A stretch of 52,490 bases of DNA from Deltaproteobacteria bacterium. Lineage in GTDB: Bacteria; Desulfobacterota; Syntrophorhabdia; Syntrophorhabdales; JANXAF01. How positions within the stretch are numbered: the stretch's first letter is position 1; each line of letters starts with the position of its first letter. The stretch is from contig JAOADT010000016.1 of assembly GCA_026417175.1 (NCBI GenBank), positions 1-52,490 on the forward strand, read 5' to 3'. Under the pieces are notes generated by a model. That model was not told the DNA's origin. It made no database searches and saw nothing but the letters and a program-made list of their open reading frames with translations. The translations under genes were made by a program, and so were the position numbers. Shown piece by piece: positions 1 to 8,240 of this stretch.

Positions 1-326
1 GGAGTTTATTATAGTCGCAGGAATTTCCACTCTTAGAACTTTGGGGTTGGTGTCAGTCACAATGTAATCGTTATGGGTTAGCTACGGTAACTTTTACGGT
101 AACCAAGAAAAAAGAGAGAGGCAAGTGCCCGTAATTAAAGGACTAATTGGTTTAATTCAAATCCCTCTCTCTCCGCCATTATTAGTTTTTTAAGTGTAAG
201 GCTACTGACGCTTAGCGGATAAAGTTTCTCAGAAGAATAAAAATAAAAAAGTCATAAAAGGTACTTACTTTCAATTTTTCTCGAGGAGCTAAAAACTGCC
301 TAAAAAAACTTTATTCAGTATTTTGG
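1..326. other. gene-free left edge
   Basis: I see no convincing gene in these bases. They hold a short direct repeat (ACGGTAAC twice, around 85-105) and a tRNA-Ser-like 3' fragment, listed separately. The stretch lies downstream of the stop codon of the minus-strand Mo-hydroxylase operon. No T-tailed terminator hairpin is obvious. Confidence 0.5.
156..178 (+). repeat. tRNA-Ser 3'-end-like fragment (possible att-site remnant)
   Basis: The 23 bases from TTCAAAT to GCCA read as the T-loop, the 3' half of the T-stem (CCCTC), the 3' acceptor strand (TCTCTCC), a discriminator G and CCA. This is the usual 3' end of bacterial tRNA-Ser of the GGAGAGA type. The expected 5' T-stem strand (GAGGG), anticodon arm and 5' acceptor strand are absent upstream, so it is not a working tRNA. 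Such 3' fragments are commonly left where integrative elements recombine at tRNA genes. No integrase lies nearby in this window, so the att interpretation is only inference. Confidence 0.4.
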
Positions 327-2705
327 CTACAAACCAGAAGTGGAAAGCAAGGCTTTCTTCACTAAAGATTTTATTATTTTCACCTTGTATTCATTCATGC
401 TTAGTGCAACTAAATGAGAAACAGCAGCTTGAGCGGCAGCTTCAGCTATGTCTTCGTTTATCACTTTCCCTTTTATCACCTCTTCCGAAGAAAATGCGCG
501 AATAGGTCTCGGTGATATTGACCCGAGTACTATCCTTGAATCCCAGCACACGTTGTCAGAAATCTCTAGAACTAGAGCCACGCTTGCTATAGCAAAGTCA
601 ATCGAGTCTCGAAGTCTGAATTTTAGGAAAGTCTGCCTTTTGTTATTTGACATTTGCGGAATAATTATCTCTGTCAATACAACACTATCCCCTACAGGAC
701 CTCGAGGCGATTCAAATAGATCCTCTACCGAAATTATTTTCTCTCCCTCCGGTCCTTGTATTTTCACCTGTGCGCCAAGGGCCATAAGTGCAACCGCCAT
801 ATCTGAAGGATTTACCGCGACACATCCGCAGTTTATACACCTCATCGCTTCAAACTTTACATCTTCAAAACTCAAATTTAGCACATCTTCTAAATCTAGC
901 ACTCTTTGATCCTTACCCCTCTTGGGTATTGTAACTCGTTTTGTCGGCTTAAGGTAAGCCACGTTCACCTTATCCCAAAGATGTTCCTTCTTTTTTTCTT
1001 CGCTTTTTAAGTCTTTTCCAGAAAGCAGACGATCTATAGCAAAAGCGGCTTTTCTTCCGGCAACTACTGCCTCGATTACAGTAGCCGGACCAGAAACGAA
1101 ATCTCCTCCTGCAAATAGGTTTTTACCAACAAAGCCCGTACTCATATCTACCTTTATTTTGCCCCTATCATCGAGAAACTCCCCTGGTATAAAACTACTA
1201 TCAGGCGTTTCTCCTATGGCTTTTATTACAGCGTCATACTCTACGGTAAACTCTGAACCTTTTATTGGTATTGGCTTGGGTCTGCCTGTCTCATCTTTCG
1301 GTCCCAATTCCATTCTTACGCACTTCAAGATAAGCTTTTCACCCTTCTTTTCTACACCAATAGGGAGAGTCAAGAAGTCAAATTCAATGCCTTCCTCTTT
1401 GGCCAGTTTTATCTCTTCTTCTAATGCGGGCATCTCTTTTTCAGTCCTTCTGTAAAGGATCCTAGGCTTGGCTCCCAGTCTCAAAAGAACCCTCGCTACG
1501 TCTATCGCAGAGTTTCCCCCACCTATTACCGCAGTTTTTATACCTGGTAGATCTTTTACGCCCGAATTAATCTTCTTTAGGAAATCTAAACCATTTATAA
1601 GTAGCTCTTCCCCTGGAATATCCATTTTTGCATCTTTGTAGGCCCCAGTTGCGACAAAAACAGCGTCAAACCTTTGCATAAGATCATAGATACTTATATC
1701 TCTTCCAATCTCCGTATTCATCTTAAAATCAACTTTAAAAACCCTTTTGAATACGGAAACTAGATTATCCACGACTTTCTTTGGAAGTCTAAACGAAGGT
1801 ATGGCATAATGGAGTAAGCCACCAGCAACTGGATCCCTCTCAAAGATAGTGACAGCATAGCCGAGTCGACGGAGGTAATATCCAGCCGAAAGCCCTGCAG
1901 GACCCGATCCTACCACTGCTACACTCTTTCCATTATTAATTAACTCATCCTTAAAAAGTATATCGGCCTTATCGAGTGCGTAATCTCCAAAGAATCTCTC
2001 TATGTCTCTTATGGCTACTGATTCATCCAAATAATTTCTCGTACATTCCTTTTCACAATAGTGGGGACATACCCGTCCGGTAATTGCTGATAAGGGATTA
2101 TTCTCAAAGAGAATTCTTGCCGCTTCATCTGGATTTCCCTCCCTCAAGCTTTTCAAATAGGAAGGTATGTTAACACCAGCAGGACATGAGGCGGCACATG
2201 CAGATGGTCTATTCCCCTCCTTGTAACATTCAAAAACTGAATGGTATCTATTGTCTCCTGTAAGCGCGTAACAGGTCTTACCACCCTTTAGGTAACAAAT
2301 AAGTTTTCCTCCAATCTGATGTGGGTATCTATAATACCAACAACGCACATCCTGGCAAAGATTCCCGCCAATTGTACCCATGTTACGGATCTGAGGAGAA
2401 GCCACTGATAAAGCTGCCTCTTTAAGAAGTCCATATTTTTCTTTAACCAGGGGTGATTTCGCAATATCGTCTAATTTGGTAAGTGCTCCTATCTTAAGAT
2501 TGCCGTTTTCTTCTTTTATGTATTGAAGATCTGGAATGTTTTTTATGTTTATTAGCATCTCAGGGTAAACTTTAAGGCAGTCCCTTTTAAGCAAGGGAAG
2601 TATATCCGTTCCGCCTGCAATTAGACGGGCCTTGCCCCGGTTCTTTACTAACAAATCTACTGCCTCAGCGATACTTCCCACAGCAATATACTCAAACGGC
2701 TTCAT
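327..2705 (-). CDS. Mo-hydroxylase FAD subunit with an inserted GltD-like NAD(P)H oxidoreductase module
   Basis: This 792-residue protein combines two flavoenzymes. Residues 1-150 are the FAD-binding domain of the CoxM/HcrB family (AGGTDILPLLK at 30-40, RNMGTIGGNLC at 107-117). Residues ~160-625 are a GltD-like unit: N-terminal Fe-S cysteines (C160, C170, C174, C213, C217, C221), a first dinucleotide fold (VVGSGPAGLSAG, 264-275), a second (AVIGGGNSAIDVA, 392-404) and AGGDFVSGPATVIEA (532-546). Residues 628-683 (CVAVNPSDMAVALMALGA onward) resume the FAD domain, and ~690-792 form the CO-dehydrogenase flavoprotein C-terminal domain. The insertion lies in the loop that binds an extra [4Fe-4S] cluster in 4-hydroxybenzoyl-CoA reductase beta subunits: C122, C137 and C145 precede it and C628 follows. 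It is the last gene of the trimer operon. The electron path NAD(P)H-FAD-FeS-Mo is inferred; the substrate is unknown. Confidence 0.88.
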   Translation of the reverse strand: MKPFEYIAVGSIAEAVDLLVKNRGKARLIAGGTDILPLLKRDCLKVYPEMLINIKNIPDLQYIKEENGNLKIGALTKLDDIAKSPLVKEKYGLLKEAALSVASPQIRNMGTIGGNLCQDVRCWYYRYPHQIGGKLICYLKGGKTCYALTGDNRYHSVFECYKEGNRPSACAASCPAGVNIPSYLKSLREGNPDEAARILFENNPLSAITGRVCPHYCEKECTRNYLDESVAIRDIERFFGDYALDKADILFKDELINNGKSVAVVGSGPAGLSAGYYLRRLGYAVTIFERDPVAGGLLHYAIPSFRLPKKVVDNLVSVFKRVFKVDFKMNTEIGRDISIYDLMQRFDAVFVATGAYKDAKMDIPGEELLINGLDFLKKINSGVKDLPGIKTAVIGGGNSAIDVARVLLRLGAKPRILYRRTEKEMPALEEEIKLAKEEGIEFDFLTLPIGVEKKGEKLILKCVRMELGPKDETGRPKPIPIKGSEFTVEYDAVIKAIGETPDSSFIPGEFLDDRGKIKVDMSTGFVGKNLFAGGDFVSGPATVIEAVVAGRKAAFAIDRLLSGKDLKSEEKKKEHLWDKVNVAYLKPTKRVTIPKRGKDQRVLDLEDVLNLSFEDVKFEAMRCINCGCVAVNPSDMAVALMALGAQVKIQGPEGEKIISVEDLFESPRGPVGDSVVLTEIIIPQMSNNKRQTFLKFRLRDSIDFAIASVALVLEISDNVCWDSRIVLGSISPRPIRAFSSEEVIKGKVINEDIAEAAAQAAVSHLVALSMNEYKVKIIKSLVKKALLSTSGL

Positions 2706-2708
2706 AAC

Positions 2709-4991
2709 TCAATTGCCTCCTTGTTTTTCTAAGGCTTTCAATATTTTATCAGGTGTGGCCGGATAGGAAAGTAACCATGTACCAATGGCGTTGGAAATGG
2801 CCATTACCACTGCAGCAGGACCAGGCGATGTTGCAATCTCCCCGACACCCACTGCACCAAATTCATGACTGGGAAAAGGGGTCTCTAGAACTATATTGTC
2901 TATAACCGGCAGGTTTGAAAAAGTACGCCATTTGTAATCTATCATGTCCGTAGTTATTATTCTTCCCAAATTTGGGTCAAAGACGGTCTCTTCAAACAAC
3001 GCAGTATCAATTCCTGCGGATCCCAGACACCCGTTGAGCTGGTTTTCTAGACAGTTCTGATCGATTATTTGACCAACATCAGTGGCATTTACAACGCGGG
3101 TTACCTCTGCCTTTCCCGTTTCAGTGTCCACCTCGACCTCCACAAAGGAAATCATAAAATTACAAAGGGAGTAATCAGGCTCAAATCGACCATAACCAAT
3201 TATGGTTCTCATAGTCCCCATGGCCTTTCTCCATGTGGTCTTCCTATTAGGGTCATCTTTCACATATATAAATCCATCTTCGGTCTCAAGGTCTTGCGGG
3301 TTTGCTTTCAGTTCCTTTGCAGCTAATTCGAAGAGTTTCTGTTTAGCATCTTTAGCGGCGTTTATTACGGCACTCCCTATAGCGTACGTTCCTCTTGAGC
3401 CAACAAGTCCAAATTCATAAGGATTAATGTCCGATTCTGGAGGAGACACAAAAACCTGTTCCAGGGGTATTTGCATAACCTCTGCAGCTATTTTGCAAAG
3501 GTTACTCCTCTGGCCGCCGCCCTGCTCCGGCACCGCCACATACAACGTTACAGTATGATCTGGGTCGATCCGCACATATGCCTCAGCAACGTCTTCGCCA
3601 ACATCAGCATTACCATGCACACCAACTCCTATGCCTACCCTTTTTGATCCGTTGACGAAAACTGGCTTAAGCCATCCTTTCCACTTTTCTTTCCATCTGA
3701 AAGCCTGGGCGCCTGCATCTATAGCTTTAGTAAAATCAATTACCCTTGATACCCACCACTCGCCATCTCTCCAGAAATACCCATCACCGGCTTTTATTGC
3801 GTTTTTCTTGAAGAAATCTACAGGATCTATATCGAGCTTGGCCATGGCAAGATAAAACAAAGGTAAAAGAGCCGACTTTAACTCCTGTCCGCCAAATCCC
3901 CTTATCCACCCGGAACTTGCCCTATTTGTACATACGATCTTTGGTCTTACGTTCCAGTTAGGACACCTTATCACAAGCTGGGCCTCTCCTAGTCCAACCA
4001 TTACTTGAGCCTGAGTCACAGCCGAGTAGTTACCAGTGTTCACCAACCAGTCGGCAGATACTGCAGTTACTGTGCCGTCCTTTTTCATACCCACTTTGCC
4101 TTTGATCCGGGAACCAAGTCTCAAAGTGAAGGTTGTGAGATGCTCCTCTTTTGTGTATGAAAGCTTCACAGGTTTACCTGCTGCCCTTGCAAGCAATATG
4201 GTATGTATCGCAATCGGCAATATGGTACCCTTCGATCCGTAACTTCCCCCGCATTGACAACCGTGGACCACTACTTTGAACTTCCTCTTCATAATGTAAT
4301 AGAGGCTTATCTTATCCATGTATATTCCCTGGGACGTGAGCCATACATGCACAGTGTCCGGATCTTCCCATGCTGCAATCACAGCTGGTGGTTCAGGGGG
4401 AAGAGGATTAGGAATATTTTCATATGCAAAAACCTCTTCCACAATTACGTCAGCTTCTTTAAAGCCTTTTTCCACATCACCGACAATAAGTTCCTTCAAA
4501 CCTTCTGGAACTCGTGGACTACCCATCCATGGGTTACCGAGCGGAAGGGTATTGTTGGGGAACTCTTCATAAAGCTGAGGCGCACCAGGTTTTATGGCTT
4601 CTTCTACATCGTAAACTGCAGCTAAGAGTTCATAATCGACTTTTATAAGATCTAGGGCTTCAAGCGCTATTTCTTCCGTCTCAGCAGCAACTAACGCAAC
4701 CGCATCTCCCACAAATCGTACTTTTTTATCGAGGACCCGCAGATGAGATGGCAAACCCATCTTCCAATCTGGTACGTCTTTATAAGTGAGAACTGCTTTA
4801 ACCCCTGGAACTTTCTTCGCCTTTTCCGTGTCGATCTCTTTGATTAAGGCATGAGGGTATGGGCTTCTTAGAACCTTTCCAACTAACATATCAGAGAGTT
4901 TTATGTCGTCTAAGTATTTAGCCCTTCCGGTCACTATATCCTGTGCATCTTTACGTGGAGTAGGTCTGCCTAAAAACTTATAACGACCCAT
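2709..4991 (-). CDS. xanthine oxidase family molybdopterin-binding subunit (HcrA/CoxL-like)
   Basis: At 760 residues this is the usual length for the large catalytic subunit of molybdenum hydroxylases. The N-terminal a/b hammerhead domain (GRYKFLGRPTPRKDAQDIVTG onward, ~1-125) precedes the molybdopterin-binding region, which contains WIRGFGGQELK, VPEQGGGQRSN and, near the C-terminus, GAVGVGEIATSPGPAA with the glutamate expected at the Mo centre. The cofactor-contact segment reads GGQELK rather than the common GNPQ form, so it is a divergent subfamily. The stop lies 3 bases before the FAD/GltD subunit start, and the start overlaps the upstream 2Fe-2S gene by 14 bases. Together they form an S-L-M trimer resembling 4-hydroxybenzoyl-CoA reductase or a related aldehyde/N-heterocycle hydroxylase. 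Substrate cannot be read from the sequence. Confidence 0.9.
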   Translation of the reverse strand: MGRYKFLGRPTPRKDAQDIVTGRAKYLDDIKLSDMLVGKVLRSPYPHALIKEIDTEKAKKVPGVKAVLTYKDVPDWKMGLPSHLRVLDKKVRFVGDAVALVAAETEEIALEALDLIKVDYELLAAVYDVEEAIKPGAPQLYEEFPNNTLPLGNPWMGSPRVPEGLKELIVGDVEKGFKEADVIVEEVFAYENIPNPLPPEPPAVIAAWEDPDTVHVWLTSQGIYMDKISLYYIMKRKFKVVVHGCQCGGSYGSKGTILPIAIHTILLARAAGKPVKLSYTKEEHLTTFTLRLGSRIKGKVGMKKDGTVTAVSADWLVNTGNYSAVTQAQVMVGLGEAQLVIRCPNWNVRPKIVCTNRASSGWIRGFGGQELKSALLPLFYLAMAKLDIDPVDFFKKNAIKAGDGYFWRDGEWWVSRVIDFTKAIDAGAQAFRWKEKWKGWLKPVFVNGSKRVGIGVGVHGNADVGEDVAEAYVRIDPDHTVTLYVAVPEQGGGQRSNLCKIAAEVMQIPLEQVFVSPPESDINPYEFGLVGSRGTYAIGSAVINAAKDAKQKLFELAAKELKANPQDLETEDGFIYVKDDPNRKTTWRKAMGTMRTIIGYGRFEPDYSLCNFMISFVEVEVDTETGKAEVTRVVNATDVGQIIDQNCLENQLNGCLGSAGIDTALFEETVFDPNLGRIITTDMIDYKWRTFSNLPVIDNIVLETPFPSHEFGAVGVGEIATSPGPAAVVMAISNAIGTWLLSYPATPDKILKALEKQGGN

Positions 4992-5508
4992 TTCTCCTCC
5001 TTTTCTCGATTACGTCTTTTACAGCCCTTAGCACGTGGTAATGACTTATACAGCGACAGTAATGTCCGGATAGAGCGTCCTTGATATCCTCTTCTGTGAC
5101 CGAAGGATTCCCATCAAGCAGTGCTTTGAGGCTCATAATAATCCCTGGTGTACAGAAGCCGCATTGGAAAGCGGTATGCTCTATAAAAGCCTCTTGTAAA
5201 GGATCCAACCTGCCACTAGTGGGGTCACCTATTCCTTCGATGGTGACTATGCTTTTACCATCACATTCTACTGTGAGGGTCAAGCAGGAAAGAACTGGCT
5301 TTTCCTCTATTAAAACCGTACATGCCCCACATGCCCCATGATCACATCCTACTTTAGTTCCTGTAAAACCCAACTTTTCCCTCAAAGTATGTGTCAAAGT
5401 ATGCCAAGGCTGAACATCTTTACCGACCGTTAAATCGTAAATCTTGCCGTTCACCTTTAGCCTAATTGAACTAGAAAGAGCACCTTTTGCCTGGACTTTA
5501 GTTTCCAT
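4978..5508 (-). CDS. 2Fe-2S subunit of Mo hydroxylase (HcrC/CoxS-like)
   Basis: This 176-residue protein carries both [2Fe-2S] motifs of the family: a plant-ferredoxin-type set (GCDHGACGACTV plus a following Cys at VLSC) and the C-terminal four-helix set (CGFCTPG and YCRCI). It passes electrons between the Mo subunit and the FAD/GltD subunit encoded downstream. It is the first gene of the three-gene operon. The N-terminus has a ~15-residue extension before the ferredoxin fold and no Tat signal, so the enzyme is probably cytoplasmic. A promoter candidate lies about 30 bases upstream of the start. Confidence 0.93.
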   Translation of the reverse strand: METKVQAKGALSSSIRLKVNGKIYDLTVGKDVQPWHTLTHTLREKLGFTGTKVGCDHGACGACTVLIEEKPVLSCLTLTVECDGKSIVTIEGIGDPTSGRLDPLQEAFIEHTAFQCGFCTPGIIMSLKALLDGNPSVTEEDIKDALSGHYCRCISHYHVLRAVKDVIEKRRRNGSL

Positions 5509-5538
5509 GACTTAGCCTCCTATGTGTCCTAAAGCCAT

Positions 5539-5567
5539 AACTTAAAAAAAAGATTTTTGCATGTCAA
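5539..5567 (-). promoter_or_regulatory. promoter candidate for the Mo-hydroxylase/GltD operon
   Basis: On the minus strand a perfect -35 TTGACA (5562-5567) is followed after 17 bases by TAAGTT (5539-5544), a weak -10. The same TTGACA-N17-TAAGTT arrangement occurs in front of the hydrogenase-metVF operon at 32527-32555. Confidence 0.45.
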
Positions 5568-5593
5568 GAAATATATTTTGGGGTGCAAAAGTG

Positions 5594-5606
5594 CTTGTGA
5601 TACAAG
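5594..5606. promoter_or_regulatory. palindrome CTTGT-GAT-ACAAG, candidate GntR-type operator
   Basis: A 5-bp inverted repeat with a 3-base centre lies about 27 bases upstream of the -35 box of the Mo-hydroxylase operon. It fits the TNGTNNNACNA pattern reported for FadR-type GntR operators and resembles the TTGTATACAA sites in front of the catabolic operon at 27849, though with a different centre. A single short palindrome could be chance. Confidence 0.25.
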
Positions 5607-5706
5607 AAATCATAAATAACACTCATTCCGAAGATTTTTTTAGGTCCTCTATAAAAAATCAAATCTTCTTCATTTCCGTTCTCTTTATGTGTTAAGATAA
5701 TTTAAA

Positions 5707-5801
5707 TGCCAGGCCCTGCGCAACAAGGAGGTTATGAACCCCGTCAGGTTCGGAAGAAAGCAGCGGTAGTAACCAACTTGTGTGCCGCAGCAAGCCTGGC
5801 A
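5707..5801 (+). ncRNA. ffs: signal recognition particle RNA, small bacterial (4.5S) type
   Basis: The conserved apical tetraloop and symmetric loop region (GTCAGGTTCGGAAGAAAGCAGC, split around 5743-5764) is flanked by strands that fold into one long hairpin. The terminal stem is TGCCAGGC (5707-5714) with GCCTGGCA (5794-5801), and CCTGCG pairs with CGCAG further in. The length, about 95 nt, fits the Alu-less bacterial form. It binds Ffh for co-translational membrane targeting. It lies 18 bases before dnaX, the same order as scr-dnaX-yaaK-recR in Bacillus and many other bacteria. Confidence 0.93.
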
Positions 5802-5819
5802 CTATAGATCCTTAGAAAA

Positions 5820-7310
5820 ATGGCATACAAGGTAATTGCAAGACGATGGAGACCGAAGAAATTCGAGGATATAATTGGTCAGCCCCATATTGTGACTACA
5901 ATTAAAAACTCATTAAAGTTTGGCAGGATCGGACATGCTTATCTTTTCACAGGTCCAAGAGGTGTGGGTAAAACATCTTTAGCTAGAATTTTTGCCAAGG
6001 CGGTAAACTGTGAGTTAGGACCAACTCCTGAGCCTTGCGATATTTGTGAAATATGTAACTCTATCAACAACGGAAGTTTTGTGGATGTAAATGAAATTGA
6101 TGCCGCCTCCGCAAGAAAAATAGATGATATAAGAGAACTTAGAGAGATTGTGAAGTACATGCCCTTAAGAGGGAGATACAAAGTCTACATTCTAGACGAA
6201 GCCCATATGCTAACAGGGGAAGCAAAAGATGCCTTTTTAAAAACACTGGAGGAGCCCCCAGGTCACAATATCTTCATATTAGCCACAACAGAGCCCCAAA
6301 AAATTCCTCAGACTATAATGTCCCGTTGTCAGAGGTTTGATTTTAGAAGGATATCAGCACAGGATATGATTGCCAAGCTTAGAAGAATATGCGAGGAAGA
6401 AAACATCTTTTATGAACAAGAAGCGCTTTATTATATAGTAGAAGAAGCAGACGGTAGTCTAAGAGATGCGGAATCTCTTCTCGATAAGGTGATAGCCTTC
6501 AGTGAAGGAACCATAAAAGAAAAAGATGTCATCTCTGTTTTAGGGCTGGTAGAGAAAAGACTTTTACTTGATCTGGTAAACTCATTCGTGAAGGAGGATC
6601 TTCTTTCCGGTTTAAGTATCATAGAAGATTGCGTAGAAAAAGGCTACGAGGCTATCCAGATTTACAAAGGACTCATTAAGCTACTAAGAAACATGTTAAT
6701 TGTGAAAATCTTTAACGGAAGACCTGATTTTCTGTCTATCGGAGAAGAGGAACTGGAAAAGATTGGCCTGATAGCACAGGATCTCGAATATTACGAAATT
6801 CAGAACATGCTCAACTACCTCCTCAGTAAGGAAGAACTTTTTAAGGGGTCATTTCCAAAGATAGCCCTTGAGGTCCTTTACATAAATCTTTATAATCTCT
6901 CAAAACTCAGAAATATACTCAAGACTGTACCTTCCCATACACACGAAATAGAAACTAGAGAAAATTTTGAAGAAAAACACGAATCTCAATCTGAAACCGG
7001 AACCGAAAAAGTGTTGACCAAGGAATGGTTTATAAAATCCATAAAAGAAAAGGATCAACTTTTAGGTAATTTACTTGATTCGCAAGATATTCGTGCCGAC
7101 AAAAATAAAGTTACTATATTTTATGATGAGGCTCTTAAGGTTTTTGCTTCTGAATCAGGTTTCGAAAGACATTTGGCAAGCCTTTTCAGGAAAGCTACAG
7201 GAAAAGAAATACACGTTGAGTTAATTGAGAAAAATGAATTGAAGAAAAATGTTTTAGAGGAATACCTGAGAGAGGCTGAAAGAATATTCAATGTAAAGGA
7301 GGAAACATGA
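5820..7310 (+). CDS. dnaX: DNA polymerase III subunit gamma/tau
   Basis: Clamp-loader ATPase of 496 residues. The N-terminus MAYKVIARRWRPKKFEDIIGQ is canonical. It is followed by Walker A GPRGVGKTS (~45-53), the zinc-module cysteines (CELGPTPEPCDICEIC), Walker B with DEAH (ILDEAHML) and the sensor-1 region ATTEPQKIPQTI. Domain III helices follow, and the C-terminal ~120 residues are charged and divergent, as in tau tails. I found no convincing A-run slippery heptamer with a following stem-loop, so production of a short gamma form is not predicted. The start has no clear Shine-Dalgarno sequence and is only 18 bases after the SRP RNA, so it may be read from the same transcript. The stop overlaps the ybaB start by 4 bases. 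Confidence 0.96.
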   Translation: MAYKVIARRWRPKKFEDIIGQPHIVTTIKNSLKFGRIGHAYLFTGPRGVGKTSLARIFAKAVNCELGPTPEPCDICEICNSINNGSFVDVNEIDAASARKIDDIRELREIVKYMPLRGRYKVYILDEAHMLTGEAKDAFLKTLEEPPGHNIFILATTEPQKIPQTIMSRCQRFDFRRISAQDMIAKLRRICEEENIFYEQEALYYIVEEADGSLRDAESLLDKVIAFSEGTIKEKDVISVLGLVEKRLLLDLVNSFVKEDLLSGLSIIEDCVEKGYEAIQIYKGLIKLLRNMLIVKIFNGRPDFLSIGEEELEKIGLIAQDLEYYEIQNMLNYLLSKEELFKGSFPKIALEVLYINLYNLSKLRNILKTVPSHTHEIETRENFEEKHESQSETGTEKVLTKEWFIKSIKEKDQLLGNLLDSQDIRADKNKVTIFYDEALKVFASESGFERHLASLFRKATGKEIHVELIEKNELKKNVLEEYLREAERIFNVKEET

Positions 7311-7630
7311 GTAGGGGTTTTGACCAGATACTGAAACAAGCAAGAAAAATTCAGGAACAATTTCAAAAACTCCAAGAGGAAGCGGCGCACAGGACCGTTG
7401 AGGCTCAAGCTGGAGGTGGAATGGTAACATGCATTGTTAACGGAAAACAGGAGATCCTGTCCATAAAAATATCGGATGAGGTATGGGAGGAAAAAGATAA
7501 AGAGCTTCTAGAGGATCTCATAGTGGCAGCTGTAAATGAAGGACTAAACAAATCAAGAGAGATGGTTCAGGAGGAGATTGCAAAAATAACAGGCATGGCA
7601 GGTTTAAATCTCCCTTTTTCTCCTTTCTAA
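7307..7630 (+). CDS. ybaB: YbaB/EbfC family nucleoid-associated protein
   Basis: A 107-residue protein of the YbaB/EbfC DNA-binding family: N-terminal helix rich in K/Q/E (QILKQARKIQEQFQKLQEEAA), central GGGMVTCIVNGKQEILSIKIS strand region and C-terminal helix ending in ITGMAGLNLPF. The family forms tweezer-shaped dimers on DNA and is almost always encoded between dnaX and recR, as here. The start is translationally coupled to dnaX (ATGA overlap) with an AAGGAGG-like site just upstream. Confidence 0.94.
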   Translation: MSRGFDQILKQARKIQEQFQKLQEEAAHRTVEAQAGGGMVTCIVNGKQEILSIKISDEVWEEKDKELLEDLIVAAVNEGLNKSREMVQEEIAKITGMAGLNLPFSPF

Positions 7631-7636
7631 ATAAAA

Positions 7637-8236
7637 ATGGGATACCCTGGACCTGTTGAAAGACTTATAGAGAATCTAAGCAAACTTCCAGGAATAGGAC
7701 GGAAGACTGCAACTAGACTCGCCTTTTTTCTTTTAAATTCCAGGGTGGATTATGTAAAAGAACTTTCTCAAAGCATTCAAGACATAAAAGAGAAGATAAA
7801 ACTCTGTTCTATCTGCTTCAATATAACGGATATAGATCCGTGCACAATTTGCAAGGACCAAAAGAGGGATAGTTCCGTAATCTGCGTGGTGGAGGAACCG
7901 TCACATCTTATGGTTTTGGAACAAGCCTATCCGGGTGTATTTAGGTATCACGTTTTGCACGGCGTTATAAACCCTTTGGAAGGGATAGGTCCTGAAGATC
8001 TAAAAATCGCGGAACTCGTGCAGAGGGTAAAAGACTCTGGGATTTCGGAGGTTCTTATTGCTACAAATCTTAATCTGGAGGGAAACAGTACGGCCTATTA
8101 CATTGCAGATCAACTTAAACCTCTAAATGTTAAGGTAACCAGAATAGCTTCTGGAATTCCCGCAGGAGGTGACATAATCTACACTGACCCACAAACAATA
8201 AAAAACTCTTTGGAAAACAGACGAGATATATTTTGA
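7637..8236 (+). CDS. recR: recombination mediator protein RecR
   Basis: The 199-residue length is typical. In order: helix-hairpin-helix (LSKLPGIGRKTATRLAFFLL), four-cysteine zinc finger (CSICFNITDIDPCTIC), Toprim domain (VICVVEEPSHLMVLEQ ... HVLHGVINPLEGIGPEDL) and a C-terminal Walker-B-like segment (VTRIASGIPAGGDIIYTDPQTI). It works with RecF/RecO to load RecA at gaps. It follows ybaB by 6 bases without a visible Shine-Dalgarno sequence, so coupling to upstream translation is likely. It converges on the transaldolase gene with only 4 bases between stop codons. Confidence 0.96.
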   Translation: MGYPGPVERLIENLSKLPGIGRKTATRLAFFLLNSRVDYVKELSQSIQDIKEKIKLCSICFNITDIDPCTICKDQKRDSSVICVVEEPSHLMVLEQAYPGVFRYHVLHGVINPLEGIGPEDLKIAELVQRVKDSGISEVLIATNLNLEGNSTAYYIADQLKPLNVKVTRIASGIPAGGDIIYTDPQTIKNSLENRRDIF

Positions 8237-8240
8237 GTTT

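Noticed and set aside
1-178. A complete tRNA-Ser or tmRNA ending at 178
   Set aside because: Only the 3' T-arm and acceptor strand fit. There is no matching 5' acceptor strand, D-arm or anticodon arm at a suitable distance, and the 5' T-stem strand does not pair.
7000-7060. Programmed frameshift or slippage site in dnaX
   Set aside because: A-runs are only 4-5 long and no strong stem-loop or internal Shine-Dalgarno sequence accompanies them.
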